Shown here: piece by piece, positions 32,379 through 44,149 of the stretch | Layout of the letters: every line of letters begins with the position of its first letter | Position numbering within the stretch: the stretch's first letter is position 1 | NCBI GenBank assembly: GCA_034766995.1 | Contig: CM068325.1 | Span: 7,272,316-7,336,315, forward strand | Direction of reading: 5' to 3' | Length of the DNA stretch: 64,000 nt | DNA from: Acanthacorydalis orientalis | Taxonomy: Eukaryota > Arthropoda > Insecta > Megaloptera > Corydalidae | Notes under the pieces: model-generated | What the model saw: the letters and a program-made list of their open reading frames with translations, nothing else | The model's database searches: none | Told to the model about the DNA's origin: nothing | Program-made: the position numbers and the translations under genes

Positions 32379-33669
32379 CGAGGGTGGTCCCAGAAGTACC
32401 CGGCCTGACCTTGAGACGGCGGTAGTTTGAAAAATATCACTATATTAGAAAGTACACAATCTATAAAGCATATGTTTCAAGTTTGAGGACGCCACGTTGT
32501 TTAGTATTTGTTTGGCAGCCATCAATAGTGAACGTTTTCAGTGAATTTGTGAAAATGGAGAAAATTGGTCATCGTTACGTGATACAATACTTTTATTTGA
32601 AAAGCCTCAACCCAACCAATATAAAAGCTGAACTGGATTCTACTCCGGGTGAGTCTCCTCCTTCGTTTACAACAGTGAAATATTGGGTAGCAGAGTTTAA
32701 ACGAGGCCGTACGAGCTGCCAAGACGAGCATCGCAGTGGTCGACCAAATGAGGCGACGACTCCAGAAATGGTGAAGAAAATCCACAAAGCGGTACTGGAT
32801 GATCGTCGACTGAAAGTGCGTGAGGTAGCAGACATAGTAGGCATTTCAAAAAGAGCGGTACATCGCATATTATCTGAAAATTTGGACATGAGAAAGCTGT
32901 GTGCAAGATGGGTGCCGCGTTTGCTCACACTCGAGCAGAAACAGTGTCGTGAAGATGTTTCAGTTGAGTGCTTAGCGATGTTTCACAGCAACAAAGCAGA
33001 ATTGTTGCGCCGTTTCATAACCATGGATGAAACATGGGTCCATCACTTCACACCCGAGACAAAAGTACAATCAAAACAATGGACTGAAAAGGGAGAACCG
33101 GCTCCAAAGAAGGCGAAGACCGTTTCATGTGCAGGGAAAGTCATGGCGTCGAGTTTTTGGGATGCGCGTGGGATAATTTTCATTGAATATCTTGAAAAAG
33201 GAAAAACTATCAACGGCGAGTATTATGCGAACTTATTGCGACGTTTGAGCGAAGAAATCAAGCAAAAACGGCCGCATTCGGCTCAGAAGAAAGTGTTGTT
33301 TCATCAAGACAATGCACCAGCTCACAAATCCGTCATTGCAATGGCCAAAATTAATGGACTAAGGTTTAAATTGCTACCTCATGCACCCTATTCGCCAGAT
33401 TTAGCCCCCGCGTATTATTTTCTGTTCCCAAACTTAAAAAAATGCCTCAGTGGTCAAAGATTTCCCAACGATGAAGAAGTGATGTCGGCAGTTAATGGGT
33501 ATTTTGAGGAGCAAGACAGTTCTTATTATAAAAAGGGTATCGAACTTATTGAACATCGCTGGGAAAAGTGTATAGAGCTGAAAGGAGATTGTGTTGAAAA
33601 ATAAATACATTTTTTTCCAAAATTTTTGTGTTTTCTTTGTTGGGTCGGGTACTTCTGAGACCGCACTCG
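32379..33669 (+). mobile_element. mariner element, copy D
   Basis: 1291 bp, TA-flanked. The 3' end has diverged (GAGACCGCACTCG) from the 5' end CGAGGGTGGTCCCAG. Confidence 0.95.
32555..33604 (+). CDS. mariner transposase copy D, catalytic Asp lost
   Basis: Uninterrupted 349-residue frame from MEKIGHRYVIQYF to VEK-stop, same length as copy B. The first (TMDETWVHHF) and second (FHQDNAPAHKS) aspartates are present. The third reads DLAPAYYFLF where the family has DLAPSDYFLF, so the final metal-binding Asp is Tyr. Expected to be catalytically dead although the DNA-binding half is whole. It could act as a competitor of an active copy; that is inference. Confidence 0.9.
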   Translation: MEKIGHRYVIQYFYLKSLNPTNIKAELDSTPGESPPSFTTVKYWVAEFKRGRTSCQDEHRSGRPNEATTPEMVKKIHKAVLDDRRLKVREVADIVGISKRAVHRILSENLDMRKLCARWVPRLLTLEQKQCREDVSVECLAMFHSNKAELLRRFITMDETWVHHFTPETKVQSKQWTEKGEPAPKKAKTVSCAGKVMASSFWDARGIIFIEYLEKGKTINGEYYANLLRRLSEEIKQKRPHSAQKKVLFHQDNAPAHKSVIAMAKINGLRFKLLPHAPYSPDLAPAYYFLFPNLKKCLSGQRFPNDEEVMSAVNGYFEEQDSSYYKKGIELIEHRWEKCIELKGDCVEK

Positions 33670-33671
33670 TA

Positions 33672-34120
33672 TATTTTGCTAATTTTTTACCACCCAAAGA
33701 AGTTACTGAACAAAATATGTGTGTGTGCGCAATTCGAATTATAATACTAATAGAATATTTTATATTCAATACGATTCCACTCTTCATTTTTATTATTATA
33801 ATTTCATTTCACTTTATTTTTTCTTTCCCGATTATCAACTTAAAAGATAAGCACAAACATGTTATTACATTTTAATAACATTAGCTATAAATCACATTGT
33901 GTTTATTTTCAGTTTATATCACTAGCATATTTTATACCTTATTTTTCATTATAACATATTCAGATTTTCAATGTGAAAAATGCTGAAAATTGTATAAAAC
34001 TATTGGATTTTTTTTAAAAAAAAAGTGGAAAGATTCGAAAAACAAGAAACTTTCTAAACTATTGGATTATAATATCATGTATCACCAAATAGAAAAGTAG
34101 CAATTTCCAAAAATAATCAC
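33672..34120. other. AT-rich spacer
   Basis: No gene. A short frame at 33591-33875 is hydrophobic by composition and is not supported. Confidence 0.5.
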
Positions 34121-34124
34121 ACTG

Positions 34125-36060
34125 CATAATTGAGCCGTTTATTATGAAAGTGGCATAAGTCACTTTTTGAAAAAAGTGAGTTAGAGCTGTTGGTTACAAA
34201 AATGTATGCTCTTTTTATATCTGACCATTTCACGTGCGATTTCTTTCAAAATTATTATTATTTGTTCAATATAAAATTCACTACTGAAAAGAAGTGCACA
34301 GATACATTTATTTTGAAAATGGCACAAATCACTATAAATATTTTTTTGTAAATAAATGACGTTTTGCAGTATATACACTACACACGCACAACATATTTGT
34401 AATTTATGCATTAAACGGAGAATTCTTAAGTATTCCTTTTTTATACTTTAGTAATTGCCGGTTTGATGTGAAAAGAATATGAAATAATAACCGTACGGTC
34501 AGTCTATATTCGTCGATAGCAAAATAACGAACTGTGATTAGCGATTTAAAAATGTTTTTTTTTTTATTTTCATAAAGAAGTAAATATATTGCAGATTTCC
34601 AAAATATAGTGGTATCTAATAGAGTATAGATAATATTAAAGCATTTATTGGAATTATTTTTTTATATTATGTTATCGGGCATTGAATCAGATAAATCACA
34701 TTTGTTTTAGTTGCATCGGTATTATGTGTCTTTCGATACGAATTTATTTTATAGAAATATTCCCGATAATACGAATAATCGTTAAGCGCAGAAAAAGAAG
34801 TATGCGAGAAATTTACTCAGATTAAGAAACAACTTCGTTCGAGTTAGAAAACGAAAATGACAAAACAGAAGCGGCAGTAGTTCATCGTTTAGGAAAAAGA
34901 GGATGTAGAAATGAAAAAAATTATACTTAAAGTCTCAATAAGGCTGAAAGAAACAGTAGTGAAAAATATATTAAAAAACAGCCCAAATATTATTTTTCAA
35001 AAAAAAAAATGTAATTTGATCTTGTTATTTGAAGAATTGTAAAGATAAATCAAGTATTTTTAACCCGACGACTTATTTTTGATAAATTTTGGAAGTTATC
35101 AAACTTTAGTAAACAAAATTTGTTTTTAAACAAAACGGTGAAACGAGCGATGACTAAAAAGAAAAGACCCAGGAACCGTAAATCACAGCCGAATCGACGA
35201 CAATTGAAATGTTATTTGACGTACGAAAATGTGTATTGGTTTATAAAAAAAATATTTCTGGATTATTATAACATATCAGGAGGACGATTGACTCGTGCTC
35301 TTAAACAACATGTTCCTGAAGTAGGTTTTCGTACGAAATCTAAAGTTTTGAGACGAATAACACCAGAATCTCACATTACTACTGTCAAAGAGCACATTCG
35401 GAGCTTTCCTATCTATACAGGCCTTTACACAAGGTCTCATAACCCCAATAGAAAATATTAAAATATTAAGTACCGACCTACGCATTAGAAAAAATGTTTA
35501 ATCTCTACCATGAAAAATGTAAAAACGATAACAAACGACATGTGTTAACGGTTGGGTATACAAGAAAAAAATTTAAAAATGAGTTGAATTTGCATTTTCA
35601 TCATCCTAGGAACGATACGTGTAAAAAATGCTACATTACGTTATGAATTTACTTATTAATTAAGTATTTTATGACAATAAAATTAACATTTATACGAAAT
35701 ACGTTATATAAATTACTTACACTTATATTACACAATTGACTGCTCAATTTACTTAAATTACTGCTTATCAAACATCACTTCTGTAAAGCACATCGAACAA
35801 AATCGACATCGATCAAGTTCATAAACTATTAATTTTGAAAGTAGCTTAAGTCTCTCTACAGTAGTGAAAAATGGCGATTCGTTAACGTGCGTGTAAATTT
35901 ATACATGCTGGCAAAAATATAAATAACGCCGATAATAAATACAATTGAAATTTCTTCACGTTAAGCATAAATATTTTTAGGCACATTAGAGAGAGCAAGA
36001 CATTTAATATCTCAAAATAGCATAAGTGTCTGATACCACTTTCAAAATAAACGACTCAAT
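34125..36060 (+). mobile_element. unclassified TIR DNA transposon, copy 1
   Basis: About 1.93 kb bounded by inverted ends ATTGAGCCGTTTATTATGAA (left) and the complement of CTTTCAAAATAAACGACTCAAT (right), followed inward by a GTGGCATAAGTCAC-like stretch. It contains the pseudogene at 34640-35650. The superfamily is not certain. Confidence 0.65.
34640..35650 (+). pseudogene. degenerate transposon protein, copy 1
   Basis: Broken plus-strand frames. In order: KKYARNLLRLRNNFVRVRK, NEKNYT-stop-SLNKAERNSSEKYI, FLNKTVKRAMTKKKRPRNRK, TYENVYWFIKKIFLDYYNIS, ESHITTVKEHIRSFPI and, after frameshifts, FNLYHEKCKN and LHFHHPRNDTCKKC. The block order (VC-x-FFL, HI-x-SFP, FH-PR-DTC-x2-C) is that of a family of insect transposon proteins whose superfamily I cannot name with confidence (Sola-like is possible). 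The best continuous frame is 35120-35461. Many stops: inactive. Confidence 0.6.
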
Positions 36061-36478
36061 TGACAATAAGTGAAAAAAATATATAGAAATATTTAAAAAA
36101 AATTAATGCGAAAACGCACGTTCTAATGAGAAAAATTCGAACAGAAACTGAATATATAATTCAAAAGCAGTATCACAATCTTTAATAAACGGATATAAAT
36201 TTTGTTTTTCACCATCAAAAGTGGATACAGATTTGATTAAGGCATCAATTGATAATCTAGATGTTGCCATTATAATGATATAAATACACAAAATAAAATA
36301 CAAAAATATGATGCGTTGATAAAAATGAAATGAATTGAGTTCAAGTAAAGAAGTAGCAACTGACAATAACATGGTAAACGTGATCATTTGGATCATGTTC
36401 GTGTGATGTTTTGAAGATGTCAGCTCGAACCAGTGAAGAACAATGAATGTTACCCAGTTGAACAGTGACAGCAGTTTG
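36061..36478. other. spacer
   Basis: The first ~70 bases match the start of 39025-39500 and then diverge. No gene. 36419-36478 is a diverged direct copy of 37010-37072. Confidence 0.5.
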
Positions 36479-37000
36479 TTAAGGGGGGGGAGGGTTTTTA
36501 CTTTCGAAAATCGATTTTTTTTCTCTTATCTTATTGTTTAACATTTCAAGAATATGTCCTTAAAATTTTAGGTCGATAGAAGCAATATTCTTAAAGTTAT
36601 TGTCTTATTAATCTCCTGGCCTTTAACGCTCCAACTCTAACAGTTTACACTTTAAATGGCCGCCAAAAATTTTTAAATGAAAAAAAAAATTATCAGAGAA
36701 CGTTGGGGGGAAGATTTGATCATAATTTGACTAATTTTTCTTGGTTTTTTATTTTCAGATAATTTCCAGCCGAGTTATGGTGAACACCGCAAATTGTTTT
36801 TTTCTCAAGACGTTCTGGGGGAAGCTCTGTTACCGGCTTATGCTTTAATATTTCTGCATGAAAAAATTACCCTATATTGTCGAAAGTATGCTCAATAATG
36901 TACAAAAGGTCCGAATAAAATTACTCAATCCATATTTAAGAAAAAAATTCGCAAAAAAAGGCTTTTTTTTTTACCTTGAAACCCTAACCCCCCCCCCAAT
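36479..37000. mobile_element. TTAA-type MITE with G-run ends
   Basis: About 520 bp. The left end is TTAAGGGGGGGGAGGGTTTT and the right end AAACCCTAACCCCCCCCCC, an imperfect terminal inversion. No ORF of note. It is flanked by the related ~60-bp direct sequences at 36419 and 37010. Confidence 0.6.
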
Positions 37001-37244
37001 AGACGTTGTCGATTTGAACCGATATAGAACAGCGAATGTTGCTCAGTTTAACAGCGACAGTAGTTTTGAGACCAGCTGATATTGGATCTTCCGAGTTTAA
37101 ATGATGAAAATCAACCGTTGTAGTACTACTTGCCTCTCAGCGGTTATTTTTCCACGTTGTTTTTACCGTTGGATAACTTGCTTGAGAGCAATTTATTTGT
37201 ACACGTTATTTGGAAATGATCCCGATTCTGACACCAAATTTTTA

Positions 37245-37560
37245 TTGTTATATTTTTGATATTTTTTATAGCATAAATGCTGCAGGTTTGAAATAAAACA
37301 CTACAAATAATTATTTACTATTATTGTTTAATCGTTGTTACCATGACGAATATAACCACACGGGTTCTATTACTTGACTGACTTATGATATCTCAGCTAC
37401 TGTTTATATACTGTTCTAAATGATGAAATTGTATTCTATTCAAGCGTGTGAACACAGGGATCGCGACGGGAACGTGAGAACTTTGATTAAGACGGATACA
37501 CAGATTAAATATTGACAGGCAGTTGAAATTCATTAGTCAGACCGTGTGACACATTTATAA
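37245..37560 (+). repeat. dispersed repeat family R, copy
   Basis: Carries GCTGCAGGTTTGAAATAAA and ATGACGAATATAACCACACG. Extends to about 37560, where copy 2 of the unclassified transposon begins. Confidence 0.7.
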
Positions 37561-37589
37561 ACAAGGACAGCAGTGTGGCTGGATACACA

Positions 37590-39020
37590 ACAGTTTATTG
37601 GAATTATTTTTTTATATTATGTCATCAGCCATTGAATCAGATAAATCACATTTGTTTCAGTTGCATCGGTATTAGATGGCTTTCAATACGAATTTATTTT
37701 ATAGAAATATTTCCCGATTATACGAATAATCGTTAAGCGCAGAAAAAGAAGTATGCGAGAAATTTACTCAGATTAAGAAACAACTTCGTTCGAGTTAGAA
37801 AACGAAAATGACATAACAGCAGCGGCAGTAGTTCATCGTTTAGGAAAAAGAGGATGTAGAAATGAAAAAAATTATACTCAAAGTCTCAATAAGGCTGAAA
37901 GAAACAGTAGAGAAAAATATATTAAAAAACCCAAATATTATTTTTCAAAAAAAAATGTAATTTGATCCTGTTATTTGAAGAATTGTAAAGATAAATCAAG
38001 TATTTTTAACCCGACGACTTATTTTTGATAAATTTTGGAAGTTAGCAAACTTTAGTAAACAAAATTTGTTTTTAAACAAAACGGTGAAACGAGCGATGAC
38101 TAAAAAGAGAAGACCTAGGAACCGTAAATCACAGCCGAATCGACGTCAGTTGAAATGTTATTTGACATATGAAAATGTGTGTTGGTTTATAAAAAATGTA
38201 TATTTCGATTCTTATAACATATCAGAAGGACTATTGGCTCGTGCTCTCAAACATGTTCCTGTAGTAGATTTTCGTAGGAAACCTGAAGGATCAAGACGAA
38301 GAACACCAGAATCTCACATTATTGCTGTCAAAGAGCACATTCGGAGCTTTCCTGTCTAGACAAACTATAACACAAGGTCTCATAATCCCAGTAGAAAATA
38401 TTTAATTCCCGATCTAAGCATTAGAAAAATGTTTAATCTCTACTTTGAAAAATGTAAAAATGATACCGAAAAAACATGTTAACGAGTGGGTGGTATACAA
38501 GAAAAATTTTAAAAATCAGTTCGATTTGCAATTTCATCATCCTAGGAACGATACTTGTAAAAAATGCTATATTACATTATGTGCTGATGAATTTACTTAT
38601 TACTTAAGTATTTTATGATGATAAAAAATACCTGAATTAACTTTTATACGAAATAAGCTAAATAAATTACTTATATTACATAATTGACCCATCAATTTAC
38701 TTAAATTACGGTCTTATCGAACATCACTCCAGTACAACACATCGGACAAAATCAACATCAACCGTAGTTTTTATAAACAATTAATTTTGAAAATAGCTTA
38801 AGTCACTTTACAGTAATGAAAAATGACGATTCGTTAACGTGTGCGTAAAATTATATATACCGAAAAAAATACAAATAACGCAGATAATAAATACAATTGA
38901 AATTTCTTCATATTAAGTAAAATATTTTTAGGCACGTTAGAGTGCAAGACATTTAATATCTCAAAATAGCATAAAAGTGACTTATGCCACTTTCAAAATA
39001 AACGACTCAATTAACAATAA
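37590..39020 (+). mobile_element. unclassified TIR DNA transposon, copy 2 (5'-truncated)
   Basis: Direct copy of 34630-36060, high identity by eye, with small indels. It keeps the right inverted end (GTGACTTATGCCACTTTC, then AAAATAAACGACTCAATT) but lacks the left end. Confidence 0.7.
37600..38610 (+). pseudogene. degenerate transposon protein, copy 2
   Basis: Same blocks as copy 1. The best frame is 38066-38359 (FLNKTVKRAMTKKRRPRNRK, TYENVCWFIKNVYFDSYNIS, ESHIIAVKEHIRSFPV), ending at TAG where copy 1 reads on. Stops at different places show independent decay after duplication. Confidence 0.6.
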
Positions 39021-39024
39021 ATAA

Positions 39025-39500
39025 AAAAAAAAATTAATGCAAAAGTGCACGTTCCAATAAAAACAATTCGAATAAAAACTGAATATAATTCCAGTCGTGA
39101 CATTGCGGCTGGGTTTTGATATACGTTTAAAATAATTTTCTTCATGTGTATAGGAGAAGATATTTTAATATAATTCACGAAATTAATTTAAAACCTAATC
39201 TGTATCAGTTATTAACATTCATCAATTCATGTACATACGGTACGATCATCTCGATCGATCAGAAAAAATAATGTATCGATCCGAGGATTAAAAGTAATAT
39301 TTAGCACTTACCAGTATCACTGTAGACTTTTTTAAGATTTCTTCCTAATGTACTGCACTCGACGATATAAATTTTTGAACTGGTTCACTTAACAAATATA
39401 CAAAATATCTGCTTTCAATTCGCTTTAAAAAATAAACCACAATGTAAAGTCAAACCGAATAATAATAATCGTCGATGAGATGTCGTTTAACAACTGAGTC
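39025..39500 (+). repeat. segmental repeat, copy 1
   Basis: About 475 bp also found at 43755-44130 in the same orientation, both with GGAGAAGATATTT and a final CATCGATGAGATG-like string. Non-coding. Confidence 0.6.
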
Positions 39501-40300
39501 GACCCGAATATACTTTTTGTGACTAATTACTTCGATCACGGTGTTCCCCTTTTCATATCGAAGTTTTATATTTATATTAAAAGAATTTAGTTTTATTCAC
39601 ACGAAGCTCATCACTTTCGTGTTGCGTTATGTGTAGAGCATACAGTATGTAAAAGAGAGAAGAGGACATCGCCTGACCTTTATTTGCTTAAGAACTATAG
39701 CCGCGTTTCGTCACTCCAAATAAAAAGTCCTGACAGAACACTTTTCAACGTCGTATGTACTATGCGGTCCAAGATCTGTTTAATGATCACGTCGTTATTT
39801 TTTTACGAACGCAGTCAAACCTTTATCAATATATACATATACATTTGAACACGACCTGTCACACAGTGTTTATATAATTAATTTCGTTATATTAACACAT
39901 GCCGTGCCGCGTGTACCATTTTCGGTACGCGCCTGAACCTCATTTCCAGGCCAAGATATATTTTTATCATTGACAGATACGGTCAAGAAAAAACATTTTG
40001 GTTCGAACGTGAATAAAGTTATTAGTTTGTTACACTGTGCATTTTATAGTTTCAACATTTACTCTACTAACAGATTCCGAGCTCAGAAAAAATTAAAAAT
40101 ACATAATTTTTACATATTTACCGAACTCTGTACCGGTTTGTTAGTACACGTGGCAATGGCACTTGTTCGAAAACGACTTGGCGCGGAAAGTGTCAATAAC
40201 TGATCTCGCATCATTTTAATTTTTTAATAAATCACTGACGTAATAAATCTGTAACATATTTAAAGCAGTTTGTCACTTGTGCTGTTAGTTTTTTCTAAAA

Positions 40301-40302
<2 letters not shown>
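39501..40302. other. unassigned spacer
   Basis: A 77-codon frame at 39970-40203 has no recognisable domain. No other feature before the TA array. Confidence 0.4.
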
Positions 40303-40370
<68 letters not shown>

Positions 40371-40395
40371 ATATATATATATATATATATATATA
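40303..40395. repeat. (TA)n microsatellite
   Basis: About 90 bp of TA with one TC interruption, the longest such tract in the window. Confidence 0.95.
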
Positions 40396-40614
40396 GTCCA
40401 CAGTACGTAATCCCTTATTTTTATTCTTTACCACATATTTGAAATCTCGTGAGTGGCTTCATTTTTTTTCGAGTCTACCACACATTTCTTCTGCGAAAAT
40501 TCTCGGTAACGCTGCGTGATTCCGAAACATGTCAATTTGATAATGATTGCCGTTAATGACTTTAAAGTTGAAATACATTACCGCAATTATTTTCCTACCA
40601 ACCTCATGTTTACA

Positions 40615-40707
40615 TGTATGTATATATATATACATATATATATGTATGTATATATATATATATATGTATGTATATATATATATATGTATGTATATATATA
40701 TATATAA
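40615..40707. repeat. TATG/TA compound microsatellite
   Basis: Alternating TATG and TA blocks. It produces spurious IYI-rich frames on both strands. Confidence 0.9.
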
Positions 40708-40955
40708 TATATTCATTAATTAATGTATTATTGAGTGGGAATTAAAAAAAATAAGATATGTATATTAGAATTTCTCAACAAAACTATAAAAATTGACATT
40801 TGTTTAAATAATCGTTTATAGTACAGCAATCGGCGAGATATATCGATCAATGAATTAATAATCGTTGTTCGATTCGAACATGATGTGATTTTTTATAATA
40901 AAAATATGTACAAAAACACAATGACAAAAATAATAATTTTCTGTTGAACATCCAG

Positions 40956-41222
40956 ATGGTCCCTGGTCACCCCCGCCGAAAAGATGAATTAAGAACGCAG
41001 GGATTCATGAATAAAAGAAAATATCGCGATTTAAAGATTTTTGATAAGCTTTCAAATATTTGTTATGGCTCTTCGATAATCGGTTTCATAAGTGTCCTCT
41101 TACTAGCATGCTCGACGAAATATGTAATCAAAAAACTAATGAATACCAAAAAGTGCCATATGTTTGAACAGAATTACATCATATTTACTGATAAGAAGAA
41201 ACGAAGCTCATTTATAAGTTAA
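40956..41222 (+). CDS. small single-pass membrane protein, candidate
   Basis: 88-codon frame from ATG 40956 (MVPGHPRRKDELRTQG) with one hydrophobic segment (SSIIGFISVLLLACSTKYV) at about residues 42-60 and basic flanks (KIFDKLSN before, KKLMNTKK after). The codon before ATG is CAG after a moderately pyrimidine-rich stretch, so it could be an exon start. It is not covered by any repeat identified here. No family recognised; topology is a prediction only. Confidence 0.35.
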   Translation: MVPGHPRRKDELRTQGFMNKRKYRDLKIFDKLSNICYGSSIIGFISVLLLACSTKYVIKKLMNTKKCHMFEQNYIIFTDKKKRSSFIS

Positions 41223-41589
41223 AACCACAATTAAAATCAGACCTGTCTTACCGAATCGTCTGAACTTACATTTAGGCTACTAAGGTCTTACTCAGATGAA
41301 GTTACCCTTCACCTCTTCAAAAGAATTAACACAAAAAAAGAAATATGTTGTTGTTTCTTTTTTATCAAAAATTGAAAATCTATGTAAATTATTTGTAGAC
41401 ACTTTTTTGGTGAACACGAATCAAAAAAATATTTAAAAAATATCCATTGATTCAAATATTATCCTTATCCCATCATCGGATTGTCGACACTCGAGTCTTA
41501 AACTGAGTCACCCGTCAAAAAGCGAACAAATATTCGTGGTCTTTTTTAAACACATATTTGGAGAATATAAATTTAAAAAAATATTTAAA
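41223..41589. other. AT-rich spacer
   Basis: No gene seen. Confidence 0.5.
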
Positions 41590-41960
41590 AGACTAGAGGA
41601 CTCCGTCACTTGCTGGATGCTCTCGCCAACCCTGTGAGGTTTGTATCCCCTGCTCGCTAACGCTTCCTTCAACCTAACAAATAACAAATGAATTACACAA
41701 AAAATAATCTGCGTAAAATGTAAGTCGTACAGATTTTATCAGGAAAGTTTACATAACAAAGTACTATACTGAAATGAGAATGAATTTTACTGTAGAGCTT
41801 CAGTAAAAAAAATATATGGGAATAAATATCAGTTTTATATTGAAATCATATACCCTCTCTCTCTCTCTCGTAGTACATTGCGAGACAGAACACTGATCAT
41901 GTGACTGATATCAACCAATCAGAGAACAAATAAAACCCGCGTTCTATACCAAGTTGCGTA
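41590..41960 (+). repeat. dispersed repeat family G, copy 1
   Basis: Starts ACTAGAGGACTCCGTCACTT and has AACCTAACAAATAACA. It ends near GATATCAACCAATCAGAGAA. Related to 56040-56230 and, inverted, 61925-62120. Contains a CT run at 41862. No ORF. Confidence 0.6.
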
Positions 41961-42645
41961 CATTTTAGTTTTGAACTGCGCGTACATCCACTTAACAGAA
42001 AGAAAAATATTTACTTGTTAAATAACTGTCTGCGTCTACTCTGCCACGAGCCGTCTGTTCGAGAAATCAGTCGAAAAAGAATCGTATCGAATTTTATAAA
42101 AATATTACAACGGTTTATGTAAGCGTTATGCGATAGTTGGGTTAAAATTACAATATCAACGTAGGCCGTGTTTTGTAGTGTTTGTTTTTATGACAAGCGT
42201 GCGGTTCATTCATTGTCTGTGGGTTTTCTGTTTCGACTGAAAAGTGCATGAAAAATATATAAAAACTAGATGAAAAATAACTCAGATTGTATGCAGTGCA
42301 ATTCGAAATTGATGTCCATACTGAATATGTGCCGACTAGTGATTCTATTTGTGTTTTTTCGGTACTACATTTCCGAGCGGAGATATTCGGACATCGGTAT
42401 GTGAAACGGTGAGTGAACATTTCTTTTCAAACGAGATGAAACTTCTGTTCCATCGTATGGCCATGAATAAGTAACTTGAGTGAAATATTTATCTATCGAT
42501 TCGTTTTTCCGCGTTTAGTTCAAGAAATGTATGAGGTATTAATTTAAACCACAGCAATTATATGATTGTAAGGAAATATTAGAAACGAAACGTAAAATCG
42601 ACGAATGTCACAATATTCATATAACCTTACTTATTTTATCATTTA
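41961..42645. other. unassigned spacer
   Basis: A 90-codon minus-strand frame (42148-42420) shows no domain. No gene claimed. Confidence 0.4.
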
Positions 42646-42835
42646 TTATTGTGTTATCTTTTGGACATTTTTATTACATAAATGCTGCACGTTTGAAATA
42701 AAACACAACAAATATCTGTTTACTATTATTGTTTAATTGTTGTTACTATGATGAATATAACCACATGGGTTCTGTTACTTGACTGACTTATGAGATCTCA
42801 AGTACCGTTTATATACTGTTGTGGCCAAGCTTGAC
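42646..42835 (+). repeat. dispersed repeat family R, copy
   Basis: Carries GCTGCACGTTTGAAATAAA and ATGAATATAACCACATGGGT. The right edge changes at TTGTGGCCAAGC. Confidence 0.7.
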
Positions 42836-43693
42836 AATCAACCGGTATAGAACAGCATACTATTGCCGATTGTCGTCGGACGATATAAAGTAGCATAACA
42901 AATAAAGTAGCATATGGTCGCAGTATATACGTTTAAATTGATTGTTGATAAATATATATTTTAATTATTGTACAATTTATTTGAAACTATAACAATAAGA
43001 TTAAAGATATAATTGCACATGTGTTTTATATACACTGTTCTCGATGATGAAATTCATTAGTCAGCCGTAACACATTTAAAAATAAGTACAGCAGTGAGGA
43101 TGGATACATAACAATTGAATGAATATAAAATTCTAAAGAAAAATTGTTTCGTCTCTATTGAACAAATTTTTTTCGATTACATAATTTTCGTTATTGATTA
43201 AAACAAACGTATTCAGTGGACAACAACCAGTCGGTTCGGTCAGAATGATTTTTTCTGAATGAGAATAGATCTCTAGCCGTTATTTAATTTTTCTCGAAAA
43301 AATCACTTATTATATCATTGAGACTTGAATAACTTGTAGTCTGATAATATTAGGTCACGGGAGTGTGATCAATAAATATTAATGTATTTATTCGTATTTC
43401 CGGTTCGAAACGAATGGGGGGTACCATAGTATGATATTCATTTAAACCTTTGCGATTATATATTTATAAAAAAGGTATCTTCATTTATATTGAAATGAAT
43501 GAGAAGCACATAGAATGCTATTCAAGTCGCATATAAACTTAACGATTTTATGTAATACACAGCTGGTTTTTGTTTTAATTTTTATATAGGTAACGATAGT
43601 TTGTCTAATAATTTATTAATAATATTTCTGTATCGGCAATGTTTCATTTAACAGTTGAGAATCCCGCTGCAAGAACGGCGCAACTCGATAAAT

Positions 43694-43698
<5 letters not shown>
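42836..43698. other. AT-rich spacer
   Basis: No gene. A short TA array follows at 43699-43732. Confidence 0.5.
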
Positions 43699-43737
<39 letters not shown>

Positions 43738-43754
43738 TGAAATATTTACACAAT

Positions 43755-44130
43755 TTTAATACAGAAATGCACGTTTCAATGGAAACAATTTAAATAAAAA
43801 CTTAATAAAATTCCAATCGAACATGGCGACTGAGTTTTGATGTATTTTTCAAATAGTTTTCTTTATGTATCCAGGAGAAGATATTTCAATATAACTTCCA
43901 GAATTATTTTATAAATCTGTACGAATTTTTAACATCGACCTCTTCACGCACAAACGGTACGATCCATTTGATCAGTGATTGATTGATCCATTTGACGATA
44001 TCCATTTTTGAAACTGTTCACTTACCGAAAAACAAAACATCTACGTTCGATACGCGTTAAACAGTAAATCACAGTGTAAAATCAAACCGAAAAGTAATAA
44101 TCATCGATGAGATGTTTTTTGATGACTGAG
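43755..44130 (+). repeat. segmental repeat, copy 2
   Basis: Diverged copy of 39025-39500, shortened in its centre. It runs directly into the foldback element fragment. Confidence 0.6.
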
Positions 44131-44149
44131 TTGATTTTAATAGTTTCAC

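Noticed and set aside
40459..40716. Frames rich in Ile/Tyr on both strands
   Set aside because: Direct translation of a TATG/TA microsatellite.
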